The notes below the pieces were generated by a model. It was not told where the DNA came from, ran no database searches, and worked only from the letters and a program-made list of their open reading frames with translations. DNA of 37,648 nucleotides, taken from positions 1 to 37,648 of the forward strand of contig JAITSO010000045.1 of the NCBI GenBank assembly GCA_031287735.1, written 5' to 3'. Shown here piece after piece: positions 1 to 8,297 of this stretch. The stretch comes from Elusimicrobiota bacterium (GTDB taxonomy: Bacteria; Elusimicrobiota; Endomicrobiia; Endomicrobiales; Endomicrobiaceae). Position 1 is the stretch's first letter, and each line of letters begins with the position of its first letter. A program made the translations under genes and the position numbers.

Positions 1-113
1 TCCCCAAGCACTTTTGTTATCGCTGCTGTTAATGTCGTCTTTCCATGATCTACGTGCCCTATTGTCCCTATGTTTACATGCGGCTTGCTCCTGTCAAATT
101 TCTCTTTACCCAT
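1..113 (-). CDS. tuf: Elongation factor Tu, 5' end only (partial)
   Basis: Reading the minus strand from the ATG at 113 gives 37 residues beginning [20 protein letters not shown] and containing the G1 P-loop GHVDHGKT at about residues 19-26, which is the EF-Tu N-terminus. EF-Tu is the GTPase that carries aminoacyl-tRNA to the ribosome. The gene runs off the left edge of the window. A GGAG ribosome binding site lies about 7 bases before the ATG. It follows three tRNA genes on the same strand (Tyr, Gly, Thr), the tRNA-tuf arrangement also known from enterobacterial tufB, so it is probably co-transcribed with them from the promoter at 493-521. Confidence 0.95.
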   Translation of the reverse strand, partial: MGKEKFDRSKPHVNIGTIGHVDHGKTTLTAAITKVLG

Positions 114-167
114 TTTCTACTCCTCTCCCACTTTTTATTGTAGTAGTAATTTTAAAATATAAGCCTA

Positions 168-239
168 AGCCGAGGGCGGGAATTGAACCCGCGACCACCT
201 CCTTACCAAGGAGGTGCTCTACCACTGAGCCACCTCGGC
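168..239 (-). tRNA. tRNA-Thr (GGT)
   Basis: The minus strand folds as a 72-nt cloverleaf. The acceptor arm GCCGAGG pairs with CCTCGGC, the anticodon stem CCTCC/GGAGG closes the loop TTGGTAA with anticodon GGT, and the T-loop reads GGTTCAATTCC. The discriminator base is T and no CCA is encoded, so CCA must be added by nucleotidyltransferase. It is the last tRNA before tuf. Confidence 0.96.
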
Positions 240-267
240 AAACCTACGATAAATTTTGTTTTCGACA

Positions 268-338
268 AGCGGGAGACGGGAATCGAACCCGCATAACCAG
301 CTTGGAAGGCTGGCGCACTACCACTGTGCTACTCCCGC
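268..338 (-). tRNA. tRNA-Gly (TCC)
   Basis: The minus strand gives a 71-nt cloverleaf with acceptor GCGGGAG/CTCCCGC, anticodon stem CCAGC/GCTGG, loop CTTCCAA and anticodon TCC, and T-arm GGTTCGATTCC. The discriminator is T and no CCA is encoded. It is the middle gene of the tRNA-tuf cluster. Confidence 0.96.
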
Positions 339-365
339 AAAAATTAACGCAAAACATTTTGCAAG

Positions 366-448
366 TGGGGGCGGATGGATTCGAACCACCGAAGGGCGAG
401 CCCGCCAGATTTACAGTCTGGTGCATTAGACCACTCTGCCACACCCCC
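366..448 (-). tRNA. tRNA-Tyr (GTA)
   Basis: The minus strand gives an 83-nt class II tRNA with a long variable arm (GGGCTCGCCC region). The acceptor GGGGGTG pairs with CGCCCCC with one G-U pair; the anticodon stem CCAGA/TCTGG holds loop CTGTAAA with anticodon GTA. The discriminator is A and no CCA is encoded. It is the first gene of the cluster. Confidence 0.96.
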
Positions 449-492
449 AGTCTATCGGCAACGTTAAGAAAAACGACCTATTCCAGACGGCG

Positions 493-521
493 ATTGTATA
501 CAAACCCATTCCGAATGTCAA
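493..521 (-). promoter_or_regulatory. Sigma70-type promoter for the tRNA-tuf operon
   Basis: On the minus strand a perfect -35 TTGACA (521-516) is followed after 17 bases by -10 TACAAT (498-493). The expected transcription start is near 486, about 38 bases before tRNA-Tyr. Near-consensus boxes at ideal spacing fit a strong stable-RNA and translation-factor promoter. Confidence 0.8.
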
Positions 522-979
522 ATATAAATTAGGTTACAAGATTGTATAAGCAAATATCACACTGTTATGCAATGTCCTGCATGCTTTTACAATGTTAGGT
601 GTCGTTGAAAATAAGCAAACTGTTTACGTTGAGTAAGAATTTTACGGAAAAATTAGGTGTTTTTTGTGAAACGTGCTTGCAATGCAATTGTTTTTTGTGT
701 AGATACCGCGAAAAAATATTGTTGTAAATTGGAAATGGAAAAAACTCTCGTGTGGATAAAAAGCGTGGGTTAAACCTACACTGTTGCAATTTTTTTATAC
801 TAATGAGTTTGGTTTGGTCCAGCAAGAGTGTGAAAGTTAAATCATAGTTACTAAATGGGATGCTTAATGGTCGAATTTTGTGATTTTGTATTATAACGCT
901 GCTTGCTGCATTTAGAAGTTAGTTATTTCAAAAACGGAGTATTTTCCATACCTTTTTAGAACGGTAAAGGAGTTTGCTT
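522..979. other. Gene-free spacer, no recognisable feature
   Basis: This stretch of about 460 bases lies between the divergent tRNA-tuf promoter and the small membrane protein at 980. One open frame on the minus strand (595-825) has no ribosome binding site and a composition typical of random AT-rich translation, so I do not call it. I see no RNA gene, convincing terminator or repeat. A decayed gene cannot be excluded. Confidence 0.5.
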
Positions 980-1303
980 ATGCTATATACGCTACAAATA
1001 TGGGTAGGAGTGGTTTTATTGATTCTCAATGTCCCAGTTGGTTGGATAGGTTCAGTTTATTTTATAGGTAAAGCGAGGGACAGCGTTAAAAAGAAATTTT
1101 TTTTGTTTTTGGGAGCATCAACATATATTTTTTCTTGGTTTATGCTTTACGTGGGAATTGTTTTGTGTGGTAAAAAATTTGCAAGCAAACTGATAAAAGA
1201 AAACAAAACTTTAATAATATTAGTAACTTCTATAATTCTTATTATAAGTATCATTTTTGAAATCTATAGAGCAAAAAAAGCTAATATTAAAAAGCAAGTT
1301 TAA
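980..1303 (+). CDS. Small membrane protein of unknown function
   Basis: This 107-residue protein is very hydrophobic, with three predicted membrane helices at about residues 6-28, 39-61 and 75-97, and a basic tail (YRAKKANIKKQV). I do not recognise the family. The start at ATG 980 is preferred over the in-frame TTG at 974 because AAAGGAG at 966-972 lies 7 bases before the ATG. It stands alone: the tRNA-tuf cluster points away and coaD downstream has its own promoter. A late-sporulation-style or holin-like small membrane protein is possible, but nothing in the sequence supports a specific role. Confidence 0.65.
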   Translation: MLYTLQIWVGVVLLILNVPVGWIGSVYFIGKARDSVKKKFFLFLGASTYIFSWFMLYVGIVLCGKKFASKLIKENKTLIILVTSIILIISIIFEIYRAKKANIKKQV

Positions 1304-1443
1304 AAAACACTTTGGTGCAAACTGTCTGTAACCCATGCAGATTGTAAACATGGTTTCTGTTTTTATAGCAACTTGCAATCCAAATTAGTATGCGTAGCTG
1401 AAAAATGACAGTAACAGAGAAAAAGTTTTATTAAGGCAATGAA

Positions 1444-1472
1444 TTGACTCGCAAAGTACGAATGTATATACT
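1444..1472 (+). promoter_or_regulatory. Promoter placing the coaD start site at its ATG
   Basis: TTGACT at 1444-1449 and TATACT at 1467-1472 are separated by exactly 17 bases. Initiation 6-7 bases after the -10 box falls at about 1479, the A of the coaD ATG. The message would then have essentially no 5' leader. Confidence 0.65.
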
Positions 1473-1478
1473 CGGCAT

Positions 1479-1982
1479 ATGGTTAAGTCTATAACTGCTA
1501 TATACCCGGGTAGTTTTGATCCTTTGACTAATGGACATTTGGATATTATTGAAAGAACGTCCAATTTATTTACTAATGTAATTGTTGCGGTTGCAAATAA
1601 CGTAAACAAGAAACATTTGTTTACGATAGATGAAAGAATTGGTCTTTTGTCTCAATCTATAGAAAAGTTAGGCAATGTCAAAGTTCACTCGTTTGAAGGT
1701 CTGTTAGCTGACTATATAAGAAGTATAAATTCGTTCGTTTTAATAAGAGGCTTGCGCGTTCTGTCTGATTTTGAATATGAATTCCAGATAGCTTTAATGA
1801 ATAGGAAGCTTGATAAAAATATAGAAACTGTGTTTTTAATGACCTCGCAATCTTATGTGTTCCTGTCTTCAAGTGTAATCAAAGAAATAGCGTTGCTCAA
1901 TGGAAACATCAAGGATTTTGTCCCTAAGCATGTAGCGAAGGCTTTAAAAAGAAAAAGATTGGACCATCTCGCGTCAATGTAA
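1479..1982 (+). CDS. coaD: Phosphopantetheine adenylyltransferase
   Basis: CoaD joins ATP and 4'-phosphopantetheine to make dephospho-CoA, the fourth step of CoA synthesis in the cytoplasm. The 167-residue length is usual for the family. Visible motifs are the N-terminal nucleotidyltransferase signature YPGSFDPLTNGH (residues 9-20, with the TNGH form of T/HxGH), RGLRVLSDFEYEFQIALMNR for the pantetheine site, and SSSVIKEI near residue 131, matching the ISSTxVRE motif. No Shine-Dalgarno precedes the ATG; the promoter at 1444-1472 puts the transcript start on the ATG itself. A spacer of about 160 bases separates it from birA. Confidence 0.95.
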   Translation: MVKSITAIYPGSFDPLTNGHLDIIERTSNLFTNVIVAVANNVNKKHLFTIDERIGLLSQSIEKLGNVKVHSFEGLLADYIRSINSFVLIRGLRVLSDFEYEFQIALMNRKLDKNIETVFLMTSQSYVFLSSSVIKEIALLNGNIKDFVPKHVAKALKRKRLDHLASM

Positions 1983-2146
1983 GTATTGCTTTGAGCTGAC
2001 GTTTTGTTTCTTAAATAGTTAAATTTTCGACTGAACCCAATACGCTAAGTTTAAGTGTATGCTTTTTAATGTTTAGCAGGTACAAAACGTCTTTGGGTTT
2101 GCTTTGTTTAGTAGATATCGCTTGTAGGAATAGGAGAACTGTGTAG

Positions 2147-2959
2147 TTGAAAAATTTTATTGTTAAAACTGAAGTAGAGATGGATGTCTATAGATCACCT
2201 GAAAGTCTTTTCGAGCGGGTGTTAAAGTATAAAAAAGTATCATCCACTCAAGACATAGTAAAAAATATTGCAAAAAAAAATTGTGGTGCTGTTGTTGTGG
2301 TTTGTGAGCAACAAGTTAGTGGTTACGGTAGATTTAAAAGAAAATGGCACTCGGCAAAAGGTGGGTTGTGGTTTTCTATATTGTTAAAGCCAAAAGTTGC
2401 AATAAACGAATTCCCTAAACTATCTTTGTTATTTGCAGTGGCAATAAAAAGAGTTTTTTGCGAAAATTACAAAATTTACTGCAAGATAAAATGGTCAAAC
2501 GACATACTTATTTACGGCAAAAAAATATCGGGAATTTTAATAGAATCTTTTTGCTGCAATGGTTTTGTTTTTGCAGCAGTAGGAATTGGTATTAACATCA
2601 ACAACGTTATCGATAAAGAGTTGCGTGAGTTTGCCGTTTCACTAAGAGAAGTATTGGGAAAAGAAGTTAATATGGATGAATTTTTCAACGTTCTTTTGGA
2701 AAAAATAGAAAAGGTGTATTTTGATTTTGAAAAAAGTGGGTTTAGCCAATTTGTCGAAGAGTACAACGACTCTATCGCTTATAAAAATGAAGTTGTAGAT
2801 ATTGTAGATGATATTGGTGAGAGTAAAAATTCTGGCGTAAATTTAGGCATAGATAGCAGTGCAGCACTTCTTATAGAAACTGAAAATAAACAGATAAAGC
2901 GAATAATATCAGGAACTTTAAGACTTGCCTCCAAAGGCTTGAAAACGGATGAAGTTTAA
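2147..2959 (+). CDS. birA: Biotin-protein ligase (BirA, short form without HTH)
   Basis: This enzyme activates biotin to biotinyl-AMP and attaches it to the biotin carrier lysine of carboxylases. The 270-residue protein has the catalytic core: SSTQDIV near residue 33, SGYGRFKRKWHS (the biotin/ATP loop, GRGRRGR in E. coli), KWSNDIL near 119, KISGILIES and GIGININ. The C-terminal part (about 215-265) resembles the small SH3-like domain. There is no N-terminal helix-turn-helix, so it is a monofunctional group I ligase and should not repress biotin genes. The start is TTG 2147, chosen because AGGAG lies 10 bases upstream. The 3' end overlaps the next gene by 11 bases. Confidence 0.88.
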   Translation: MKNFIVKTEVEMDVYRSPESLFERVLKYKKVSSTQDIVKNIAKKNCGAVVVVCEQQVSGYGRFKRKWHSAKGGLWFSILLKPKVAINEFPKLSLLFAVAIKRVFCENYKIYCKIKWSNDILIYGKKISGILIESFCCNGFVFAAVGIGININNVIDKELREFAVSLREVLGKEVNMDEFFNVLLEKIEKVYFDFEKSGFSQFVEEYNDSIAYKNEVVDIVDDIGESKNSGVNLGIDSSAALLIETENKQIKRIISGTLRLASKGLKTDEV

Positions 2960-4319
2960 GCTGTTGTTTGTGCTGGTAGTCTCGGCAATGTCGCTCTCGT
3001 GTTCGCAGACTAAACATATAAAAACGAGTATTTCATTTATTCCTGCACCTATGGCATTTGATGATGTTACCCGCGAAATGCAAACACCTGGCTTTTGGAT
3101 TAAAAAAATTGAAAACCCAGATAAGCTACTTCTTACAACAAAAGAAATAAACCAGCTAAATGCAAAGACAAGACGTGAAGGTGTTTATTTAACGAATATT
3201 TACAGCTTACCTTTTGAACCGTCAAGGAAAAGAATAATCAAAAACATCATGGGGTTGTTTAAAGCTTACTCTAAATATTATGATGGCACTTCGCTAGAAC
3301 CGGTGGGAAGAAATTATTTAAATGGAGAAAGAAATAATGTTTTAGACGGTAACATTGAGACTGTCAAAAATTTTAGCTATGCCATGACTGTTACTTATGC
3401 TGAAATGAGGGTTTTGCCTACAAAAAAACATCTTTATTCCTCGCCATATAGTTTTGGCGTTGATAAGCTTCAACAAACGCATCTTGATTTAGGAACCCCT
3501 GTTGTAGTGTTGGCTGCGACTCAAGACAAACAATGGTATTATGCAATTTCTGAAATTGCAGAAGGTTGGGTGCTATCAGATACTATTGCTTTTTGCAGTA
3601 GAAAGGTTTTAAAAGATTATAAAAAAATGGGCGATGTTTCTGTTGTATTTTCTCAAGATACAGATATTTATGCTAACGAAAAACTCACTGAATTCGTCGA
3701 TAATGTAAAAATGGGAACCGTCCTTTATATCTCAAAAATCAATAAAAAAACATTTGAAATATATATGCCTTTTAGTAAAAAAAACAGAAAATTAGATTTT
3801 AAAAAATGTTATGTGAAATCATCTGACATACGAAAAGGATTTTTGCCATACACGCAAAGAAATGCACTACAGCAGGCGTTTAAATTCTTAAATTCGCCTT
3901 ATGGTTGGGGTGGGATAAATGGTCGCATTGATTGTTCGGGATTTTTGAGACAGATTTATCTGTGTTTTGGAATTGTTTTGCCAAGAAATTCTTATGCTCA
4001 GGCTAAAACGGGAAAGGTTTTGAGAGGTTTTTCTGAAGATGATGATATATACATGAAAACAGAATCTGTTATCTATGAGGCGTACGCGGGGATAACTTTA
4101 TTGCAATTTCCTGGTCATGTGATGTTGTATTTAGGCAGTCATAAAAATAACCCATACGTAATACATGCACTTTGGGGTTATGAGGGTGTATCCGAAGGCG
4201 AAAAAGAAAAAAGAATTTATTTATTAAATAGAATTTTAGTTAGCGGGATGTTTATTGGCGAAAATACCGAAAGTGGAAGTTTGATAGAAAGAACCACAGT
4301 AATGAGCGTGATAAAATAA
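2949..4319 (+). CDS. NlpC/P60 (C40) cell-wall peptidase with N-terminal SH3-type domains
   Basis: The 456-residue protein is predicted to be an exported endopeptidase cutting gamma-D-glutamyl-diamino acid bonds of peptidoglycan stem peptides. It begins with a signal sequence ending in LSLSC-like residues around Cys18, so it may be a lipoprotein, though the lipobox is imperfect. Residues about 45-145 resemble the N-terminal stabilising domain of multi-domain NlpC/P60 enzymes, and about 150-295 look like two bacterial SH3 domains. The catalytic domain starts near 305 with Cys329 (RIDCSGF), His390 (FPGHVMLYLG) and His406 (VIHALWG) as triad candidates. An acidic insertion (GFSEDDDIYMKTESVIYEAY) sits between Cys and His. 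It overlaps birA by 11 bases. Confidence 0.87.
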   Translation: MKFKLLFVLVVSAMSLSCSQTKHIKTSISFIPAPMAFDDVTREMQTPGFWIKKIENPDKLLLTTKEINQLNAKTRREGVYLTNIYSLPFEPSRKRIIKNIMGLFKAYSKYYDGTSLEPVGRNYLNGERNNVLDGNIETVKNFSYAMTVTYAEMRVLPTKKHLYSSPYSFGVDKLQQTHLDLGTPVVVLAATQDKQWYYAISEIAEGWVLSDTIAFCSRKVLKDYKKMGDVSVVFSQDTDIYANEKLTEFVDNVKMGTVLYISKINKKTFEIYMPFSKKNRKLDFKKCYVKSSDIRKGFLPYTQRNALQQAFKFLNSPYGWGGINGRIDCSGFLRQIYLCFGIVLPRNSYAQAKTGKVLRGFSEDDDIYMKTESVIYEAYAGITLLQFPGHVMLYLGSHKNNPYVIHALWGYEGVSEGEKEKRIYLLNRILVSGMFIGENTESGSLIERTTVMSVIK

Positions 4320-4395
4320 GACTACGCAGAAGTTTTGGATGTTTTTTAGTGTATTTGGTGTAGTAGTGGTAAATAAAATTAAAGGGAGATAGTAG

Positions 4396-5820
4396 ATGGA
4401 GTTAATTAAATTTGGAACTTCAGGTTGGAGAGGAATTATTGCTGATGATTTTACTTATAAAAATGTAGCGATAGTATCTCAGTCGATAGCTAATTTTATT
4501 AAAGAGGAGCAAAATAAAGCGAGCGTTATCGTAGGGTATGACACGCGTTATATGTCCGAAGATTTTGCAAAAACCACTTCTGAAATTTTAGCTGGAAATG
4601 GTATAAAAACTTTACTTTGCAAAAGAGATACGCCTACTCCAGTAATATCATATGAAATTATTAGGCTAGGACTTTCCGGTGGAATAAATTTTACAGCAAG
4701 TCATAATCCTTACAATTACAACGGCTTAAAGTATTCCCCAGGCTGGGGTGGTCCAGCTTTGCCTGAAACTACAAAAAAAATTGAAAAATTCTGTGTTCAA
4801 ATTCAATCAAAAGACATTAAATCTATCCCATTTGAAAGAGCTGTAAAAGATAAGCTCATAATTTTGCATGACCCACGTAAAACCTATCTCAAAAGAATAA
4901 AACAACTAGTAGATTTTAAAGCTATAGAAAAATCAAAAATAAAAGTTGCAGTTGATATATTAAACGGAACAGCCAATGACTACTTAGACGCTTTGCTTGA
5001 CGAAGCAGGTATAAAAAATAAGACTATCCGCAAAAATAGAGATCCACTATTTGGCGGTGGATCACCTGAACCGTCAGAGAAAAATATAACCGAATTGATA
5101 AGCATCGTCAAAAAAGAAAAGTACAAACTTGGTCTTTCTACCGATGGAGACGCAGATAGATTTGGAATAATAGATTCTGGTGGAAATTTCATTGCGCCAA
5201 ATGAAGTAATCCCCGTCTTGCTTTATCACTTAAACAGAACAAGAAACTGGAAAGGAATTGCCGCAAGAAGTGTAATGACAAGTTCTTTATTGGATAAACT
5301 TGCTGAAAAAATAGGCGTAGAAGTAAAGGAAACTCCCGTTGGCTTTAAATATATTGGCGAAATTATGGCTAACAATCCCAAGTATTTTATTATTGGAGGC
5401 GAAGAGTCTGGCGGTCTTACAATCAGAGGACATATCCCTGAAAAAGATGGGATTTTAGCCTGTCTTTTAATGGCGGAAGCCGTAGCGGTGAACAAAAAAT
5501 CTGTAATGGAAATATTAAAATCTATAAAAAAATTGACTGGCGAAGTTTTAACAGATAGATTAAATTTTCGACTTAATTTAGACTCTATGGAAAAATTCAA
5601 AAATATATTGATTTCAGAAACTCCAAAATCAATCGCAGGTTTTCCAATACAAAATGTCGTAACTTTAGACGGACATAAGTTTATTATAGATAAAGATTCG
5701 TGGATAGGTTTTAGACTTTCAGGAACTGAACCCGTAGTTAGGTTGTATGTGCAGTCAAATTCTCAAGTTAAACTAAACAAGCTTTTAAAAGCAGGGGAAA
5801 AGTTTGTTCATGGAAAATAG
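4396..5820 (+). CDS. Phosphohexomutase (phosphoglucomutase/phosphomannomutase family)
   Basis: A cytosolic alpha-D-phosphohexomutase of 474 residues that interconverts hexose 6- and 1-phosphates for sugar-nucleotide synthesis. All four family loops are visible: TASHNP with phospho-serine Ser102, the Mg site DGDADR at 250-255, the sugar-recognition loop GGEESGG near residue 336, and the phosphate-binding loop SGTEPVVRLY near 439. The N-terminus FGTSGWRG is typical. Substrate (glucose or mannose) cannot be decided from motifs; GlmM is less likely because it shows no GlmM-type signature. A GGGAG site lies just before the ATG. The 3' end overlaps the DUF502 gene, suggesting coupling. Confidence 0.9.
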   Translation: MELIKFGTSGWRGIIADDFTYKNVAIVSQSIANFIKEEQNKASVIVGYDTRYMSEDFAKTTSEILAGNGIKTLLCKRDTPTPVISYEIIRLGLSGGINFTASHNPYNYNGLKYSPGWGGPALPETTKKIEKFCVQIQSKDIKSIPFERAVKDKLIILHDPRKTYLKRIKQLVDFKAIEKSKIKVAVDILNGTANDYLDALLDEAGIKNKTIRKNRDPLFGGGSPEPSEKNITELISIVKKEKYKLGLSTDGDADRFGIIDSGGNFIAPNEVIPVLLYHLNRTRNWKGIAARSVMTSSLLDKLAEKIGVEVKETPVGFKYIGEIMANNPKYFIIGGEESGGLTIRGHIPEKDGILACLLMAEAVAVNKKSVMEILKSIKKLTGEVLTDRLNFRLNLDSMEKFKNILISETPKSIAGFPIQNVVTLDGHKFIIDKDSWIGFRLSGTEPVVRLYVQSNSQVKLNKLLKAGEKFVHGK

Positions 5821-6490
5821 CGACAATCAAAATATTGGAAAAAGACTGACCTTTTTTAAAAAACTTTACAAAGTATCAAAGTCGCATTTGTTTGCTGGAA
5901 TTGTGGTTATTGTTCCAATTTGGATCACTTACTTTGTCTTTTCGTTTCTTTTTAATCTGGTAATATCTTTTGCTTTCGGCATAGTTAGCAAATTTGTTCC
6001 TGACGGTTATTTTGTAGAAATTGGGGTCAGAATTGCAAGTTTTTTTGTTTCCGTAGTGATAGTTGTTTTGATTGGGTTTGTGTCAGGTGTAATGTTTGGC
6101 AAAAAAATATTAGGGTACATAGAGAACATAATAGATAAGTTGCCGATATTTGGTACAGTTTATTCAGCGGCTAAGCAGTTTGTGAATTTTGTTTTTGAAA
6201 ATAGAGACGGCAAAAATTTTAGGAAAGTTGTTTTTGTTCCATACCCTAATGATAAATGTTATTCCATTGCTTTTTTAACTGGCGAGCAATACGTAGATCA
6301 AGTTGGAAAGCGGTTTTGTGTTTTTATGCCTACAATACCAAACCCTGCTACTGGTTTTTTGTTACTATTTAAAAATGAAGATATTATTTACACTAATTAT
6401 ACAGTTGAGCAGGCTTTTCAGTCTATAATGTCTGCAGGTGTTGTAGGAATGAAAGATTTAGATTCTGTAAAATTAAATATCAAAGAATAG
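5810..6490 (+). CDS. DUF502 family inner-membrane protein
   Basis: This 226-residue protein has two strong membrane helices (about 28-52 and 72-97) followed by a soluble domain. The segment LPIFGTVYSAAKQFVNFVF matches the DUF502 core motif (iP..rtiYsavKq), and the following FVPYPNDKCYSIAFLTGEQ and AVGMKDL-like tail fit too. The molecular role of DUF502 is not established. Start ATG 5810 overlaps the upstream mutase by 11 bases and has GGGGAAAAG 8-12 bases before it; a TTG six bases upstream is less likely. hisS follows within 20 bases, so these genes form one transcription unit. Confidence 0.82.
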   Translation: MENSDNQNIGKRLTFFKKLYKVSKSHLFAGIVVIVPIWITYFVFSFLFNLVISFAFGIVSKFVPDGYFVEIGVRIASFFVSVVIVVLIGFVSGVMFGKKILGYIENIIDKLPIFGTVYSAAKQFVNFVFENRDGKNFRKVVFVPYPNDKCYSIAFLTGEQYVDQVGKRFCVFMPTIPNPATGFLLLFKNEDIIYTNYTVEQAFQSIMSAGVVGMKDLDSVKLNIKE

Positions 6491-6509
6491 CTTGGTGGAA
6501 TTTAAAAAT

Positions 6510-7757
6510 ATGATGTATAAAGCTCCGCGTGGTACCCATGATATTTTCGCAAAAGAAGCTGCAGCATTAAATTTTCTTGAGCAGAAAGCTAAAGAAATTT
6601 TTAGGATACGTGGTTTTGAAGAAATTATAACTCCAATTTTTGAAGACGCCGCTCTTTTTACGCGTTCTATTGGGCAAAGCACTGATATTGTTGAAAAAGA
6701 AATGTATATTTTTAATGACAGAAAAGGCAGAACGCTTGCGTTACGACCTGAGGGTACTGCCTCTTTAGTGAGAGCTTTTGTAGAGCATTCGCTACAAGAT
6801 TCTTTTCCTGCAAAAAAATTTTTTTACTGCGGCGAGATGTTTCGTTATGAACGGCCGCAAGCTGGTAGGTACAGGCAGTTTCGTCAGATAGGTGCTGAAT
6901 TTATAGGGAATGCTTTGCCTTGTGCAGATGCGGAAACCATTATTGTTGCTCACGATATCTTAAACTCTATAGGAATATCATCCATGAAAATTCACATAAA
7001 CTCTTTAGGTTGTGATAATTGCAGACCGATTTTCAGAGAGTCTTTGGTAAACTATTTTTCATCTCAAAAAGACCTTTGTCAAGATTGTTTGAGACGTCTA
7101 AATAAAAATCCTTTAAGGCTTTTAGACTGTAAAATAGATTCTTCAAAATTTGCTGATGTTCCCAAAATGGAATGTTTTTTATGCTCAGAATGTAAAGAGC
7201 ATTTTGTAAATCTACAGTCTTTGCTTTCGTCTGCAAAGTGTAACTATACTATCAATTCAAAGCTTGTTAGAGGATTAGACTATTACAATAGAACTGTTTT
7301 CGAGATTAGGTCTGATGCAGTGGGTTCGCAAGATGCAATAGCCGCTGGTGGCAGATACGACAATCTTGTAAAAGAACTTGGTGGGTCAAACACTTGTGCG
7401 GTTGGTTTTGCACTTGGTTGCGAAAGAGTTTGTCTTGCAGCTAAAAATGCTGGTTTTTTTGACAATTTAATATCTGCTGAAAAAATTTTTATCGCTGTTG
7501 CAGATGGTGAGCTTTTTAATAAAGCTTTTTCGTTTTCAATTGAACTTGGGCGTAGCAGCTTAAAAAACGATAATACTTTGTCAGTTATCGGTCCTATTCC
7601 TGCAAAAAATTTGACTCATCAACTGAAATTTGCAGATAAAATAGATGCTGACAGAGTTATAATTTTTGCTAAAAATGAATTTGATGAAGGAAAACTTTTA
7701 GTTAAAGATATGAAAAACAAAACGCAACGAGTAGTCGACGTAGAACACTTTTTTTAA
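6510..7757 (+). CDS. hisS: Histidyl-tRNA synthetase
   Basis: Class II synthetase charging tRNA-His. Motifs: YKAPRGTHDIF at the N-terminus; RPEGTASLVRAFVEH; motif 2 CGEMFRYERPQAGRYRQFRQ; the histidine-specific loop LVRGLDYYNRTVFE; and motif 3 GFALGCERV. The C-terminal about 90 residues form the anticodon-binding domain. About 415 residues is normal. In-frame TTG (6492) and GTG (6495) codons exist upstream, but family N-termini begin just before APRGT, and GGTGGA at 6494-6499 is a plausible ribosome site for ATG 6510 (ATG 6513 is the alternative). A cysteine-rich stretch CDNCRP...CQDC...CFLCSEC in the middle is the insertion region found in many bacterial HisRS. Confidence 0.95.
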   Translation: MMYKAPRGTHDIFAKEAAALNFLEQKAKEIFRIRGFEEIITPIFEDAALFTRSIGQSTDIVEKEMYIFNDRKGRTLALRPEGTASLVRAFVEHSLQDSFPAKKFFYCGEMFRYERPQAGRYRQFRQIGAEFIGNALPCADAETIIVAHDILNSIGISSMKIHINSLGCDNCRPIFRESLVNYFSSQKDLCQDCLRRLNKNPLRLLDCKIDSSKFADVPKMECFLCSECKEHFVNLQSLLSSAKCNYTINSKLVRGLDYYNRTVFEIRSDAVGSQDAIAAGGRYDNLVKELGGSNTCAVGFALGCERVCLAAKNAGFFDNLISAEKIFIAVADGELFNKAFSFSIELGRSSLKNDNTLSVIGPIPAKNLTHQLKFADKIDADRVIIFAKNEFDEGKLLVKDMKNKTQRVVDVEHFF

Positions 7758-7775
7758 AAAATAGGAGGGATTTTT

Positions 7776-8186
7776 ATGAAAATTGAAACCGGTTTGTTAG
7801 TAGTTTGTATTTTGGTTTGTGCTTTATTTGCTGCTGTCATATTTATGTACCTAAATGCGAGTAGGAATAATGTTGGTGATATGTTGCAAAGAGTTTCAAG
7901 TTCGGTTAATAAAAAAGCTCCTTTTGCAGTTAGCAATGATGTCAGGTTCGATAAATCGGTAGTATTGCCTGGCAATACAATAGAATACTATTTTACTTTG
8001 CACAATTTCACTACGGAGTATTTAAAAAATATAGATAGTTTTAAAGAAAAAGCAAAACAAGACATAAAAGCTGACCCTAAAATGGCAATATTTAGAAAGA
8101 ATAAAGTTGATTTTGTGTATATTTATAACGATAAAGATAAAAAAGAAGTGGCGCGCATTAAGATTGGTTATGATGATTACAAATAA
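7776..8186 (+). CDS. Membrane-anchored protein of unknown function
   Basis: A 136-residue protein with one N-terminal membrane helix (about residues 5-27) and a charged soluble domain of about 105 residues, mixed alpha/beta, ending KKEVARIKIGYDDYK. I do not recognise a family. A strong AGGAGGG site precedes the ATG by 6 bases. It begins 18 bases after hisS and is the last gene before the terminator at 8192, so it belongs to the hisS transcription unit. Anchor plus small extracytoplasmic domain suggests an envelope role, but that is inference only. Confidence 0.75.
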   Translation: MKIETGLLVVCILVCALFAAVIFMYLNASRNNVGDMLQRVSSSVNKKAPFAVSNDVRFDKSVVLPGNTIEYYFTLHNFTTEYLKNIDSFKEKAKQDIKADPKMAIFRKNKVDFVYIYNDKDKKEVARIKIGYDDYK

Positions 8187-8191
8187 TTTTT

Positions 8192-8233
8192 AAGCATCAT
8201 TTTGCACCCGAATGCAAAATACTATGCTTTTTT
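8192..8233 (+). terminator. Intrinsic terminator after the hisS unit
   Basis: AAGCAT (8192-8197) pairs with ATGCTT (8224-8229) and ATTTTGCA (8199-8206) with TGCAAAAT (8213-8220), loop CCCGAA, followed by a run of T. This two-segment stem with a plus-strand U-tract sits 6 bases after the stop of the last plus-strand gene and separates it from the convergent lnt gene. Confidence 0.8.
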
Positions 8234-8297
8234 GATGCAAGAACACGATATGTGTAGCGATTGAATTCTGGTCTTGTTTTGCCAAAATAGAAAGTGC

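Noticed and set aside
14-532. Long open frames across the tRNA-tuf cluster
   Set aside because: They run through three clear tRNA genes and the tuf start on the other strand.
595-825. Open frame of 76 codons on the minus strand in the tRNA-side spacer
   Set aside because: No ribosome binding site, no domain-like pattern, and composition like translated non-coding AT-rich DNA.
5226-5600. 124-codon minus-strand frame inside the phosphohexomutase gene
   Set aside because: Shadow of a well-conserved gene; no independent start signal or recognisable product.
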